Shown in pieces: positions 1-8,962 of a DNA stretch of 64,000 nt. The notes under the pieces are model-generated. The model had not been told where the DNA came from and ran no database searches. It saw nothing but the letters and a program-made list of their open reading frames with translations. A program made the position numbers and the translations under genes. Position 1 is the first letter of the stretch. Each line of letters opens with the position of its first letter. The stretch is from Tepidamorphaceae bacterium (GTDB lineage: Bacteria > Pseudomonadota > Alphaproteobacteria > Rhizobiales > Tepidamorphaceae), in contig JANQNT010000022.1 in the NCBI GenBank assembly GCA_028279445.1, forward strand, positions 1 through 64,000, in the 5' to 3' direction.

Positions 1-3000
1 GAAGTCCTCCTCGGTGGTGGAGGATTTGGGATCGAAGTCGCTCAAGCCGCCGCTGACCCGCAGCCAGATGCCGCCATCCTCGAAGGGAGCCTGCCCGCCT
101 GCCAGCCATGTGCGGTCCTGCACCCGCTGGCGGTGGGTCAGCATCGTGTTCAGGGCCTGCAGGTTGCGCGGATAGGCCTCGTAGATCAGGTTCTGCGGCA
201 ACAGCAGCGGTTGCAGGAACCACTGCGAGCCGACCAGGTTCAGCCCGTAGGTCAGGTTGCCGACATTGATGGTGCCGCCATCAAGCTGGAAGTCGCCAGC
301 CATGGTGCTGCCCATCACATCGGCGAGCAGGATGTCGTTCCCGCTGGCCGCGGCCGACGAGATGTCGGCGACGAAGATCGTGGTCGGACCTGGGGTCACA
401 TCCCCGGTGATGGTCAGCGTGTCGGCGGTGTCGGCCGTGAAGTCGACATCCAGCCGCAACGCGCCGCTGCCGGTGTAATCGCCGCTCACGCTGATCGTGT
501 CGCCAGCGGCGCCATCCTGCATGGAGAGCGTGCCGTTGTTGGTCACGTTGCCGCTCACCGTGACCGCGCCTGCGCCGCCGCCGTGATTGGTGAAGAGACC
601 GCCGATGGCGGTGGTCAGGTCGCCGGTGAGCGCGAAGGCGGTGTCGCCGCTGGCGGTGCTGCCGGAGCCGACGATGAGACCCATGCCAGCGCCCGTGCCG
701 ACCCCGAGCGACGCGCCGAAGTTCACATTGGCGCCGTTGTCGACGGCGACCGTCTCCCAGTTCAGCAGGCGTGTACCGGGAAGCGTGCCCGACCAGCCGT
801 CGATATTGACCGTGTCGCCGGTGCCGTGGCCGCCACCGTCGAGCACCCCGGTGAAGCCGCCGAGGTCGGCGGTGCCGTTGATGTCGAGCGTGTCGTCGCC
901 ATCCCCAAAATCGAAGGTGCCGGGGCCGGTCAGCTCGCCAGAGACATCGAACGTGTCGTCGCCGGGCGTGAAGGTGAAGGCGCCAGCCAGGTTCAGCGTC
1001 GCACCACCCAGCACCGTCGCCATGCTCACGCCGGTGATGCCACCGGCAGCCCCGATGTCGAGCGTGCCGTCATTGACATTGACCGTATCGAAGGTCGACG
1101 TCCCGGGTCCGGTGACGTTGAGGACGCCAACGCCGGTCTTGGTCAGGGTCTCGAAGCCGGTGACCGCGCCAAGACTCGCCATGGTGTTGATGTTGGTGTT
1201 GAAGGTGTCGGTGCCATCGCCGCCATCGACGATGCCTGCGATCATCGCACCGTCATTGATGGTGAGGGTATCATCGCCAAGGCCCAGCGTTAGAGTGCCA
1301 ACACCGGTGTCCAGCGTGCCAGCCACATTGATCACATCGTTGCCGTCACCCAGGGTGCCCGTAGCATTCAGCGTGCCCGCCACCATGATCGTGTCGATGC
1401 CGGCGGAGCCGGTGATCGCGGTTTGGCCGCCCGCGCCGTCGTTGATGGTTCCATCGACGTTCAGCGTGGTGCCGCCCGTCGTCATGGTGATGGTCTGCGT
1501 GCCCAACGTGCCGTCCACGTCCAGCGTACCGCCATTGATGGTGGTGCCGCCGGAGAAGCTCTGCGCACCGGTCAGCGTCAGCGTGCCGGTGTTGTCTTTG
1601 CGCAGGGACTCGAAGTGGACGACCTGCGATCCGTCGAAGGTCACCGTACCGGTGGTGTCGACCACAACAGTATCGCCGCCCGTATGCGCGCCACCGTCGA
1701 TCGGGCTGGTCAGACCGCTCAGGTCAGCGCCGTCGCGCAAGGTGAGCACATCATCGCCATCGCCAAGATCGACGCCACCGCCGCCGGACACAATCCCGGC
1801 CACATCGAACGTGTCGGCGCCCGCCGTGCCCGCATAGGGACCGTCGAGTTGCAGCGCCGCGCCTGCGGCGATGACCGTGTTCTGCGCAGCGACACTGCCC
1901 GTCGCCGTGATCTCAAGTCGGCCCGCCTGAACGTCCACATCGATGAAGCTGGACGGTCCGTTGATCTGCAAAGTGCCGAGCCCGGACTTCGCCAGCGATT
2001 CAAAACCGGTCGTCGCGCCCAGGGGCACGAGATTGGACGCGCTGACATTGACGTTCAGCGTGTCGTTGCCGAGCCCGGCGTCCAGCGCGCCGATGACAAC
2101 GGTCGTATCGTGCACGATGAAAGTGTCGTCGCCATCGCCAAGGAAAAACGTTCCTGCCCCCGTGTCCAGTATGCCGGCAACATCGAGAATGTCGGCGCCA
2201 CCGCCGAGATCGCCGGTGGCCAGAAGGCTGGCGCCGGCGTTGACGTTGACCCTGTTCACGCCCAACGAGCCGTTGATCGCCATCTGCCCGCCAGCACCGT
2301 CATTCGCCGTGCCGTTGACCTCGAATATGGTCCCGTCGGTCATGGCGAGGGTCGGCGTGCCCAGTGAGGACCCGGCGGCCACGTCCAGCTCGCCGCCATT
2401 GATCGTGGTGCCGCCAACAAAGGTCTGTGTGCCGGTCAACTCCAGCGTGCCGGTATTCTCCTTCCGCAGAGCCTCGAAGTTGAAGATATTCGCGCCATCG
2501 AAGGTCACGTTGGCAGCCGTGTCGACCACCACCGTATCGCCAGGGCTCGTCGCGGGGTCGCCGCCGTCGATCTGGCCGGTAAAGCTGCTCAGATCGAATG
2601 CACCGCTCAAGGTCAGCGTATCCTGACCGGCCAGCATGTCGAAGGTGCCGCCGCCGGTCAGCCTGCCCATGATGTCGAACGTGTCGTTGTTCGGCGTGAA
2701 GCCGAAGGAGCCGGCCAGGTTCAAGGTGGCTCCGGGGGAGACCGTCGCCGCGCCAACATTGGTGATGGAGCCGTTCGTATTAACGTCCAGTGTGCCGGCG
2801 GTGACCCTCACCGTGTCGAAAGCCGATACCGCCGGTCCGGTGATGTGGAGGGTGCCGCCACCGGTCTTGTCGAGCACTTCAAAGCCCGTTGCGGCGCCGA
2901 GGCTCGCGGTACCGCCGATATTGGGGTTGAAGATGTCGGTGCCGAGGCCGCCATCGACCGTGCCGGCGACGACCGTGTTGTCATGGATGGTGAAGGTGTC

Positions 3001-6000
3001 ACTTCCATCGCCCAGTGACAGCGTGCCGCCCCCGGTATCGAGCGTGCCGGTGACATCGAGCACGTCCGCCCCGCCGCCCAGATCACCGGAGGCCCGCAGC
3101 AGACCGGCCACATTGATCGTGTTCACGCCGGCAGAGCCGGTGATCGCCATCTGCCCGCCGGTGCCGTTGTCCGCCGTGCCGTTGACGTCGAAGGTGGTCC
3201 CATCGGCCATGGCGAGGGTCGGCGTGCCCAGCGAGGAGCTGGCGACCACGTCCAGCGTGCCGCCATTGATGGTGGTGCCGCCGGTGAAGCTCTGCGTGCC
3301 GGTCAACTCCAGCGTGCCGGTATTCTCTTTCCGCAGGCTCTCGAAGTTGACGATGTCAGAGCCATCGAAGGTCAGCGTACCGGTGTTATCGACGACCACC
3401 GTGTCGCCGGGAGCAGCCGAAGGATCGCCGCCGTCGATGGCAGTGGTCAGACCGGACAGGTCCGCGCCGTCACGCAGGATCAGCGTATCCTGACCGGCCA
3501 GCATGTCGAAGGTACCCGCGCCGGTGAGAACACCGGAAACGTCGAACGTGTCGGCGCCAGGCGTGAACAGGAACGATCCCGCCAGATCGATCCTCGCGCC
3601 GCCCAGCACCGTCGCCATGGTCACATTGGAGACCGTCGCATCGACGTCGAGGGTGCCTTCGTTGACGTTGACTGTGGAGAAGTCGGAGGTGCCCGGCCCG
3701 GTGATGTTGAGCGTGCCGGCGCCGGTCTTGGTCAGCGTCTCGAAATTGATCGCCCGCGCCAGGGTGCCGTTTGTCAGGATATTGGCATCCAGCGTGTCGG
3801 TGCCCGCGCCACCATCGACGACGGCGGAGATAATCGCACCTTCCTGGAAGGTGAAGGTGTCGTTGCCGTCCAGCATGTTGATCGTATCGGTGCCGGTGAC
3901 GGTGCCGGCGACGGTGAACGTGTCCGCCCCGTTGGTGAAGCTGATCGGGCCGTCGACACGGAGTGTCCCGTCCGACAGCACCGTCGCCGAGCTGATGCCG
4001 GTGATCCCCATCGACCCGGTGACATGGACAAGGCCGTCATTGACGTTGACGGTGTCGAACATCGAGGCTGCGGGCCCGGTGATGTTCAACGTGCCGATGC
4101 CGGTTTTCAGCAGCGTCTCGAAGCCGGTCACGGCCCCGACGCTGGCGGTGCCGTTGATGTTGGTATTGAACGTATCGTTGCCGGCCCCGCCATCGACTGT
4201 CCCGAGAACTGTCGTCCCGTCATGGATGGTGAAGGTATCGCTGCCCGCGCCCAGCGTCAGGATGCCCGTGCCGGTATCGAGCTCGCCAATGACATCGAGC
4301 ACGTCGTTGCCGTCGCCGAGATTGCCGGTAGCGTCCAGCCTGCCGCCCGCCGCCACGGTGATCGTCTCGATGCCTAGGGCGCCGGTGATCTGGGTCTCGC
4401 CGCCGATGCCGTTGCCCTGGACCGTACCGTCCACATTCAGCACCGTGCCGCCCATCATCACGATGTTCGGCGTGGTCAATGTGCCGTCCACGTCGAGCGT
4501 GCCGCCATTGATAGTGGCCATGCCGGAGAAGTCATGCGCGCCGGTCAGAGTCAGGACGCCGGTATTATCCTTGCGCAGGTTCTCGAAATTGGCGACCTGC
4601 GAGCCGTCGAAGGTACGGCCCGTCACGGTGTCGACGACGAACGTGTCGCCGGGCCCGGTATTGGCGCCGCCGTCGAGCATCGTGCCGGCCACCACCGTGA
4701 AGGTGTCGAAGATGGTGACCGTGTCGTCGCCCGCCCCGCCAAACACGTTGGTGTTGACCGTTCCCGCCACCAGGTTGATGGCATCATCGCCCAACCCGCC
4801 GTCGATCGCGCCCACCGCGCCGGTGGTGTCGAGGGTGATGGTGTCGCCGGTATCCGCCGCCGCGCTGGAATCGTGACCGGCCGCGCCGCCGAACACGGTG
4901 CCGGTGACCGAGGCGTCACCGGTGATGGAAATCGTGTCCGAACCGCCCGCGCCCTCGATATTGTTGGAGACCACGGTGTTGCCGGTCACGGTCAGGATCT
5001 CGTTATCGATCGAGCCCAGCAGGTCGGCCAGCACCGAAGCGCCCGATAGCGTTACGTCACCGCGGGTCACGTTGAGCGCGGTGGCGACATTGTTGTTGTT
5101 GACCATGTTCACGCCGTTCAGCATCAGCGTGTCAAAGACCAGCGTGGAGTCGACCGCGTTGACCACCTCCCAGCCGCGGATCGTGTTGCTGTTCACAGTG
5201 GCATTGGCACCGTCGAAGGTCAGCGTGTCGACGAAGGTGTCGGTGACGGTGACGGTGAAGTCGTCCAACGGGTCGAGCGGCGTGCCGTTGTCGTCGACAA
5301 AGCTGAAGGTGTTGAACTGGCCACCGTCCAGGATCGTCGTGCCGGTATAGGTCGCGGAACTGATGTTCGCGGCGTCGTTGCCCCTGTTGCCGGTGAACAG
5401 CGGCCCCATGGTTCCGTCGGTCCAGTTGAAGATATCGTTGTCGTCGCCCGTGTCGATATTGCCGACGAGCGTCGCGCCGTTGAGATTGACCGTGTCGTTG
5501 CCGGCGAAGCCGCGCAGCGACGTGGCGTTCTGGACCGTGCCGCCATTGAGGTTGATGGTGTCGTCGCCCTGGTCACCCTCGATGCGGCTGGTGATCGTAC
5601 CGCCGTTCATGGTGAAAATATCGGCGTCGGTGCCGGCGTTCGCGCCAATGCCGAGAATGACGGCACCGTTGATGACACCCGCGTTCAAGGTGAAATTGTC
5701 GGAGCCGGCACCCATGATGAGGCCACTGATGCCGGGCGTCGCGGAGTTACCCACGGTGACGTTGGTCAGATCCAATACGCCGGTGTCGTCGCCGGCGCCG
5801 GCATTGACCAAGGTGACGCCGCCGCTGATCAGGTTGATCATGTCGCTGCCGGCACCGGCGTCGATGCCGCCATGCAGGATCGTGCCATCCAGGTTGATGA
5901 CATCATTGCCACCGAAGGTGCGCACCGACGTGCCGTTGATGACGTTGCCGCCGGTGAGGTTGAGCGTGTCCGCGCCCAGATCACCCTCGATGCGGCTATT

Positions 6001-8169
6001 GATGGTGCCACCTTCCATATTGAAGGTGTCGGCGTCGTTGCCGCTGTTGGCGTTCACGCCGAGAATAACGGAGGCGCCGACCGTGCCGGCCCTCAGCGTG
6101 AACTCGTCCGAGCCGGTGCCGAAGATCAGGCTGCCGGTCAGGTTGACGTTGGTGAGATCGAGGATCTCGTTCGTGTTTTCATCGCCGGCACCCCAGTCCA
6201 CGTGGCTGGTGACCGTGCCGCTGTGGAGTATAATGCTGTCGACGCCCGAACCGCCTTGAATGCCGCCGACGGTGGCGGTTCCCATCAGTTCTATGACGTC
6301 GTTGCCACTGAGGCCCCTGACCTGACCGGCAACGGAGCCGTCGTTCAGGTTGATCGTGTCGACGCCCCGATCGCCATCGATGCGTGAACCGATCGTGCCG
6401 CCAGCCAGCGTGAACGTATCCGGGTCGGTACCGTTGTCCGGGCCTATGCCCAGGATCACGCTGCCGCCCACAAGGCCCGCACTGTGCGTGAAATTGTCCA
6501 TGCCGGCGCCCATGATGATGTCGCCGCCGAGCGTGACGTTGGCCAGATCGAGCGTATAGGTCTCGTCGCCCGCGCCCCAGCTCACATTGCCGGTGACCGT
6601 GCCTCTGTCCAACTGGATCAAATCCACATCGGGACCGCCGTCGATACCGCCGACCGTCGCCGTACCGGGCCCAAAAGTGCCGAGGTAGATCTCGTCGGCG
6701 CCGCTGTTGCCGTAGACGATGCTGCCGATATTGCCGCTGTTGAGGTTGATGGTGTCGACGAACTGGCCGCCCCAGATGCGCTGGGTGATCGTCCCGCCGG
6801 CAAGCGTGAAAATGTTGCCGGCACTGTCATTGTTGTTGCCAATGCCGAGATAGACGTCGACCCCGACGGTTCCGGCGATGAACGTGAAATTGTCCATGCC
6901 GCCGCCCATGAAGATGCTGCCGCCCAGCGTCACATTGGCCAGGTCAAGCGTGTAGGTTTCATCGCCATGGCCCCAGTTCACATTGCCGGTGACCGTGCCG
7001 CTATCCAGGTTGATCAAATCCACATCGGCGCCACCATCGATCGAAGCGACGGTGGCGTTGCCCACCAGATTGATGGTGTCCGCGCCGTTGAAACCGTTGA
7101 CGGTGGAGCCGACCGTGCCGCTATTGAGATTGATGGTGTCCGCCTGACTGCCGCCATCGATGCGCTGGCCGATTGTGCCGCCATTGAGCGTGAAAATGTT
7201 GCCGTCGGTGTCATTGTTGGCGCTGCTTCCAAGAAGCACGTTGGCGCCAACGTGGCCGGCAACATGCGTGAAATTGTCCATGCCGGTGCCCATGACGATG
7301 CTGCCGCCGAGCGTGACGCCGGTCAGATTGAGCGTGTAGGTCTCGTCGCCCGCGCCCCAATCGACATCGGTGGTGACTGTGCCGCTGGTCAAGTTGATGA
7401 TGTCGACCCCACCCTGGCCGAAAATACGGTAGACCGTCGCCGAGCCGACCAGATTGATCGTATCGCCTCCGTCGCCGGTCCTGACCTCGAAGACGTCGCC
7501 GCTGTTCAGGTTGATGGTGTCGGCGAAATTGCCGCCGTCGATGCGCAAGCCTATCGTGCCGCCGTCGAGCGTGAAGGTATTGCCCGCCGTGTCATTATTG
7601 ACGCCGGTTCCAAGAACCACGCTTTGGCCGACCGTGCCGCCAGTCAGCGCGAAAGTGTCCATGCCGCTCCCGAAGGTGAGCGAGCCGTTTACCGTGACGT
7701 TGGTGAGGTTGAGCGTCTGGCCTTCATCGCCGGCGCCCCAGTTCACATTGGTGACCGTGCCGTTTGTCAGGTTGATCGTATCGACATCGTTCTCGCCCTC
7801 GATCGAGAAGACCTCGGCGCCGTTGATCAGGTCGATCGTGTCCATCCCGGTATCGCCTCGCACGACAACGGTCGGCGCCGTTATGCCATCGAGGGTGATG
7901 GTGTCGTTGCCTCCGAGGCCATCGACAATCGTCAGATCCGGAGGGTTGGCCACGTCGCAGGTGATGGTGTCGTCGCCGGCTGTGCCGATGTCGCCGGGCG
8001 CGCAGGCCGCCTGGGCGGTCGGCGCACCAAGGGACACCAGCGACGCCGCACCCAATGCCATGACGGCGCCCACGAGTGGCGTCGATGTCAGGATATGCTT
8101 GCCGCATTTGAAGACACGCCCGCCGCGCAAGGTCGGCGGCTTTGCCGCGAATCTGTTCTCAATCGTCAT
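1..8169 (-). CDS. Giant repeat-containing autotransporter adhesin (partial, C-terminal barrel cut by the window edge)
   Basis: The minus frame stays open from the ATG at 8169 to base 1, at least 2723 codons. The ATG follows an AAGGGGG-type ribosome site. Residues 1 to about 56 form an extended signal peptide with a hydrophobic core and a TAQA|A cleavage site. The passenger is almost all short beta-strand repeats rich in G, D, T and N. An N-terminal part is built of about 128-residue modules (GAGDETYTLDL, GTIGQRIDGG, DTINLNSG). A second part has larger modules carrying autotransporter-associated strand motifs such as TGTLELTGTQSF and GGTTINGGTLDV. Near the left edge the protein reads YEAYPRNLQALNTM, then GGIWLRVSGG, which is the linker and first strands of a pertactin-type autotransporter barrel. 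The gene therefore exports a very long beta-helical passenger across the outer membrane by type V secretion. Adhesion or biofilm function is inferred from the family. The open plus-strand frames over this gene are composition artefacts. Confidence 0.9.
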   Translation of the reverse strand, partial: MTIENRFAAKPPTLRGGRVFKCGKHILTSTPLVGAVMALGAASLVSLGAPTAQAACAPGDIGTAGDDTITCDVANPPDLTIVDGLGGNDTITLDGITAPTVVVRGDTGMDTIDLINGAEVFSIEGENDVDTINLTNGTVTNVNWGAGDEGQTLNLTNVTVNGSLTFGSGMDTFALTGGTVGQSVVLGTGVNNDTAGNTFTLDGGTIGLRIDGGNFADTINLNSGDVFEVRTGDGGDTINLVGSATVYRIFGQGGVDIINLTSGTVTTDVDWGAGDETYTLNLTGVTLGGSIVMGTGMDNFTHVAGHVGANVLLGSSANNDTDGNIFTLNGGTIGQRIDGGSQADTINLNSGTVGSTVNGFNGADTINLVGNATVASIDGGADVDLINLDSGTVTGNVNWGHGDETYTLDLANVTLGGSIFMGGGMDNFTFIAGTVGVDVYLGIGNNNDSAGNIFTLAGGTITQRIWGGQFVDTINLNSGNIGSIVYGNSGADEIYLGTFGPGTATVGGIDGGPDVDLIQLDRGTVTGNVSWGAGDETYTLDLANVTLGGDIIMGAGMDNFTHSAGLVGGSVILGIGPDNGTDPDTFTLAGGTIGSRIDGDRGVDTINLNDGSVAGQVRGLSGNDVIELMGTATVGGIQGGSGVDSIILHSGTVTSHVDWGAGDENTNEILDLTNVNLTGSLIFGTGSDEFTLRAGTVGASVILGVNANSGNDADTFNMEGGTINSRIEGDLGADTLNLTGGNVINGTSVRTFGGNDVINLDGTILHGGIDAGAGSDMINLISGGVTLVNAGAGDDTGVLDLTNVTVGNSATPGISGLIMGAGSDNFTLNAGVINGAVILGIGANAGTDADIFTMNGGTITSRIEGDQGDDTINLNGGTVQNATSLRGFAGNDTVNLNGATLVGNIDTGDDNDIFNWTDGTMGPLFTGNRGNDAANISSATYTGTTILDGGQFNTFSFVDDNGTPLDPLDDFTVTVTDTFVDTLTFDGANATVNSNTIRGWEVVNAVDSTLVFDTLMLNGVNMVNNNNVATALNVTRGDVTLSGASVLADLLGSIDNEILTVTGNTVVSNNIEGAGGSDTISITGDASVTGTVFGGAAGHDSSAAADTGDTITLDTTGAVGAIDGGLGDDAINLVAGTVNTNVFGGAGDDTVTIFDTFTVVAGTMLDGGANTGPGDTFVVDTVTGRTFDGSQVANFENLRKDNTGVLTLTGAHDFSGMATINGGTLDVDGTLTTPNIVMMGGTVLNVDGTVQGNGIGGETQITGALGIETITVAAGGRLDATGNLGDGNDVLDVIGELDTGTGILTLGAGSDTFTIHDGTTVLGTVDGGAGNDTFNTNINGTASVGAVTGFETLLKTGIGTLNITGPAASMFDTVNVNDGLVHVTGSMGITGISSATVLSDGTLRVDGPISFTNGADTFTVAGTVTGTDTINMLDGNDTFTFQEGAIISAVVDGGAGTDTLDANILTNGTLARAINFETLTKTGAGTLNITGPGTSDFSTVNVNEGTLDVDATVSNVTMATVLGGARIDLAGSFLFTPGADTFDVSGVLTGAGTFDMLAGQDTLILRDGADLSGLTTAIDGGDPSAAPGDTVVVDNTGTLTFDGSDIVNFESLRKENTGTLELTGTQSFTGGTTINGGTLDVVASSSLGTPTLAMADGTTFDVNGTADNGTGGQMAITGSAGVNTINVAGLLRASGDLGGGADVLDVTGTLDTGGGTLSLGDGSDTFTIHDNTVVAGTVDGGLGTDIFNPNIGGTASLGAATGFEVLDKTGGGTLHITGPAVSAFDTVRVTAGTLDVNTNGSITNVGAATVSPGATLNLAGSFGFTPNNDTFDIMGRLTGGGTFDMLAGQDTLTLSGAFDLSSFTGQIDGGDPATSPGDTVVVDTAANVTFDGANIFNFEALRKENTGTLELTGTQTFVGGTTINGGELDVAAGSSLGTPTLAMTDGTIFEVNGTANDGAGGQMAINGSLGVNRVNVNAGASLLATGDLGGGADILDVAGILDTGAGTFFLGDGDDTFIVHDTTVVIGALDAGLGNDTLNVNVSASNLVPLGATTGFESLAKSGLGTLQINGPSSFIDVDVQAGRLEITATGSVAAQNTVIAAGAALQLDGPYAGTAGADTFDVAGIVSGGGGVDLGDGDDVLTLRDGADLSGLTSPIDGGAHTGGDTVVVDTTGTVTFDGSQVVHFESLRKDNTGTLTLTGAQSFSGGTTINGGTLDVDGTLGTQTITMTTGGTTLNVDGTINDGAGGQTAITGSAGIDTIMVAGTLNATGTLGDGNDVINVAGTLDTGVGTLTLGLGDDTLTINDGAMIAGIVDGGDGTDTFNTNINTMASLGAVTGFETLTKTGVGVLNVTGPGTSTFDTVNVNDGTLDIGAAGGITGVSMATVLGGATLNLAGAFTFTPGDDTFDVSGELTGPGTFDFGDGDDTLDINGTADLGGFTGVLDGGGHGTGDTVNIDGWSGTLPGTRLLNWETVAVDNGANVNFGASLGVGTGAGMGLIVGSGSTASGDTAFALTGDLTTAIGGLFTNHGGGAGAVTVSGNVTNNGTLSMQDGAAGDTISVSGDYTGSGALRLDVDFTADTADTLTITGDVTPGPTTIFVADISSAAASGNDILLADVMGSTMAGDFQLDGGTINVGNLTYGLNLVGSQWFLQPLLLPQNLIYEAYPRNLQALNTMLTHRQRVQDRTWLAGGQAPFEDGGIWLRVSGGLSDFDPKSSTTEEDF
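1500..4600 (-). repeat. Large (about 0.86-1.25 kb) passenger repeats with autotransporter-associated strand motifs
   Basis: Four copies of the motif N-TGxLxLTGxxxFxGxxTINGGxLDV lie near 1500-1610, 2380-2470, 3240-3330 and 4500-4590. The copies near 2.4 and 3.3 kb have nearly identical flanks over roughly 250 bases (TLAMADGT, GGQMAI, FDMLAGQDTL), so this duplication is recent compared with the N-terminal modules. The motif matches the known autotransporter-associated beta-strand repeat family. Confidence 0.75.
5750..7760 (-). repeat. About 385-bp tandem coding modules in the autotransporter passenger
   Basis: The motif V-W-G-A-G-D-E followed by LDL-NVTLGGS recurs near positions 7723, 7346, 6958, 6562 and 6180, with a looser copy near 5790. 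Spacing is 377 to 396 bases, so each module encodes about 128 residues. Modules share the order NVTLGGS, GxGMDNFT, GGTIxQRIDGG and DTINLNSG. They are diverged rather than identical, which points to old duplications. Confidence 0.8.
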
Positions 8170-8962
8170 CTGCGAAGGCCGCCCCCTTGAGCAAATGAAC
8201 AAAGAACAACGAGAGCCCAAACGGCCTCGTGGACAATGCTTACCGTTTCGGGGCAGGGCGGTTACGTCGCCCTGCTTGCTCAAGTCGCCCCGGTCGCCTG
8301 GACAGAGTCGGCACCATTTTCCGGGTCCTCTTCATGAGGGCATTTTGGAGCGAATGGCCTTGCAAGGCATACTTGCTTGAATTCTCACATGAATTGGGTT
8401 GGGTCATCTGCAAACTCGTCACTATATTGCTCTCGACCGCGCGCATCTCACGCGGCACACAATGACCAACCACCCTGTGATACTATTTTTATGATCCATG
8501 GATTGTGCATCGCAACATAAATTGCGCAACGCAACCCAATCGATCGAGCAGTTTACATTGTATCGCATCGCTCAATCCGACCATATTCTTATATCTTGGA
8601 TGATTAAGGCGCACTTTTTATAAATGTACAACGTACAAAATTGCGATACAGCGTACTAATTTGATACGCATGCAATTTATTTATGTTGCTTTCTCGTTGA
8701 ATTTATTGAAAAAAATAATCATATCACGATAAAAGATATGCATGATCTATCTCATCTGATCGAATTGAGTTTCATATCAGATGATTTCGTACAAATTCGT
8801 CGAAATTGAGTACCAAATTGATGAATTATTCAATTGAGTAATATTTGATCATGTAAAATATGGCTACATGGCCATCTGTAAAATATCATTGATATCTTTC
8901 TATTCAGAGGTCGGTCTAGGATAAGCAATTTGGGCGATTTTATCGTCGGTCGGAGAAATGCA
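8170..8962. promoter_or_regulatory. Long AT-rich divergent intergenic region
   Basis: This stretch of 793 bases separates the giant adhesin (minus) from the GGDEF-EAL gene (plus). From about 8480 to 8930 it is markedly AT-rich, unlike the surrounding GC-rich DNA. The short word AATTGAG occurs three times (near 8764, 8803 and 8840), and there are several GTAC and TGATC words. Overlapping short frames at 8229-8473 on both strands have no recognisable content. It probably holds both promoters and regulator sites, but no individual promoter can be assigned. Confidence 0.45.

Noticed and set aside
1500-7760. Possible CRISPR array or tandem satellite
   Set aside because: The repeats are several hundred bases long, diverged, in frame and coding. 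They have no short repeat-spacer pattern.
133-8380. Long open frames on the plus strand (133-1293, 587-1837, 1423-2367, 2636-3493, 3503-4876, 6484-8190 and others)
   Set aside because: They are antisense or out-of-frame shadows of the minus-strand autotransporter, whose repeats and high GC leave several frames open. Their products are low-complexity with no domains.
8229-8473. Two overlapping short frames (plus 78 and minus 77 codons)
   Set aside because: Both lack a good ribosome site and recognisable content, and lie in a divergent regulatory region.
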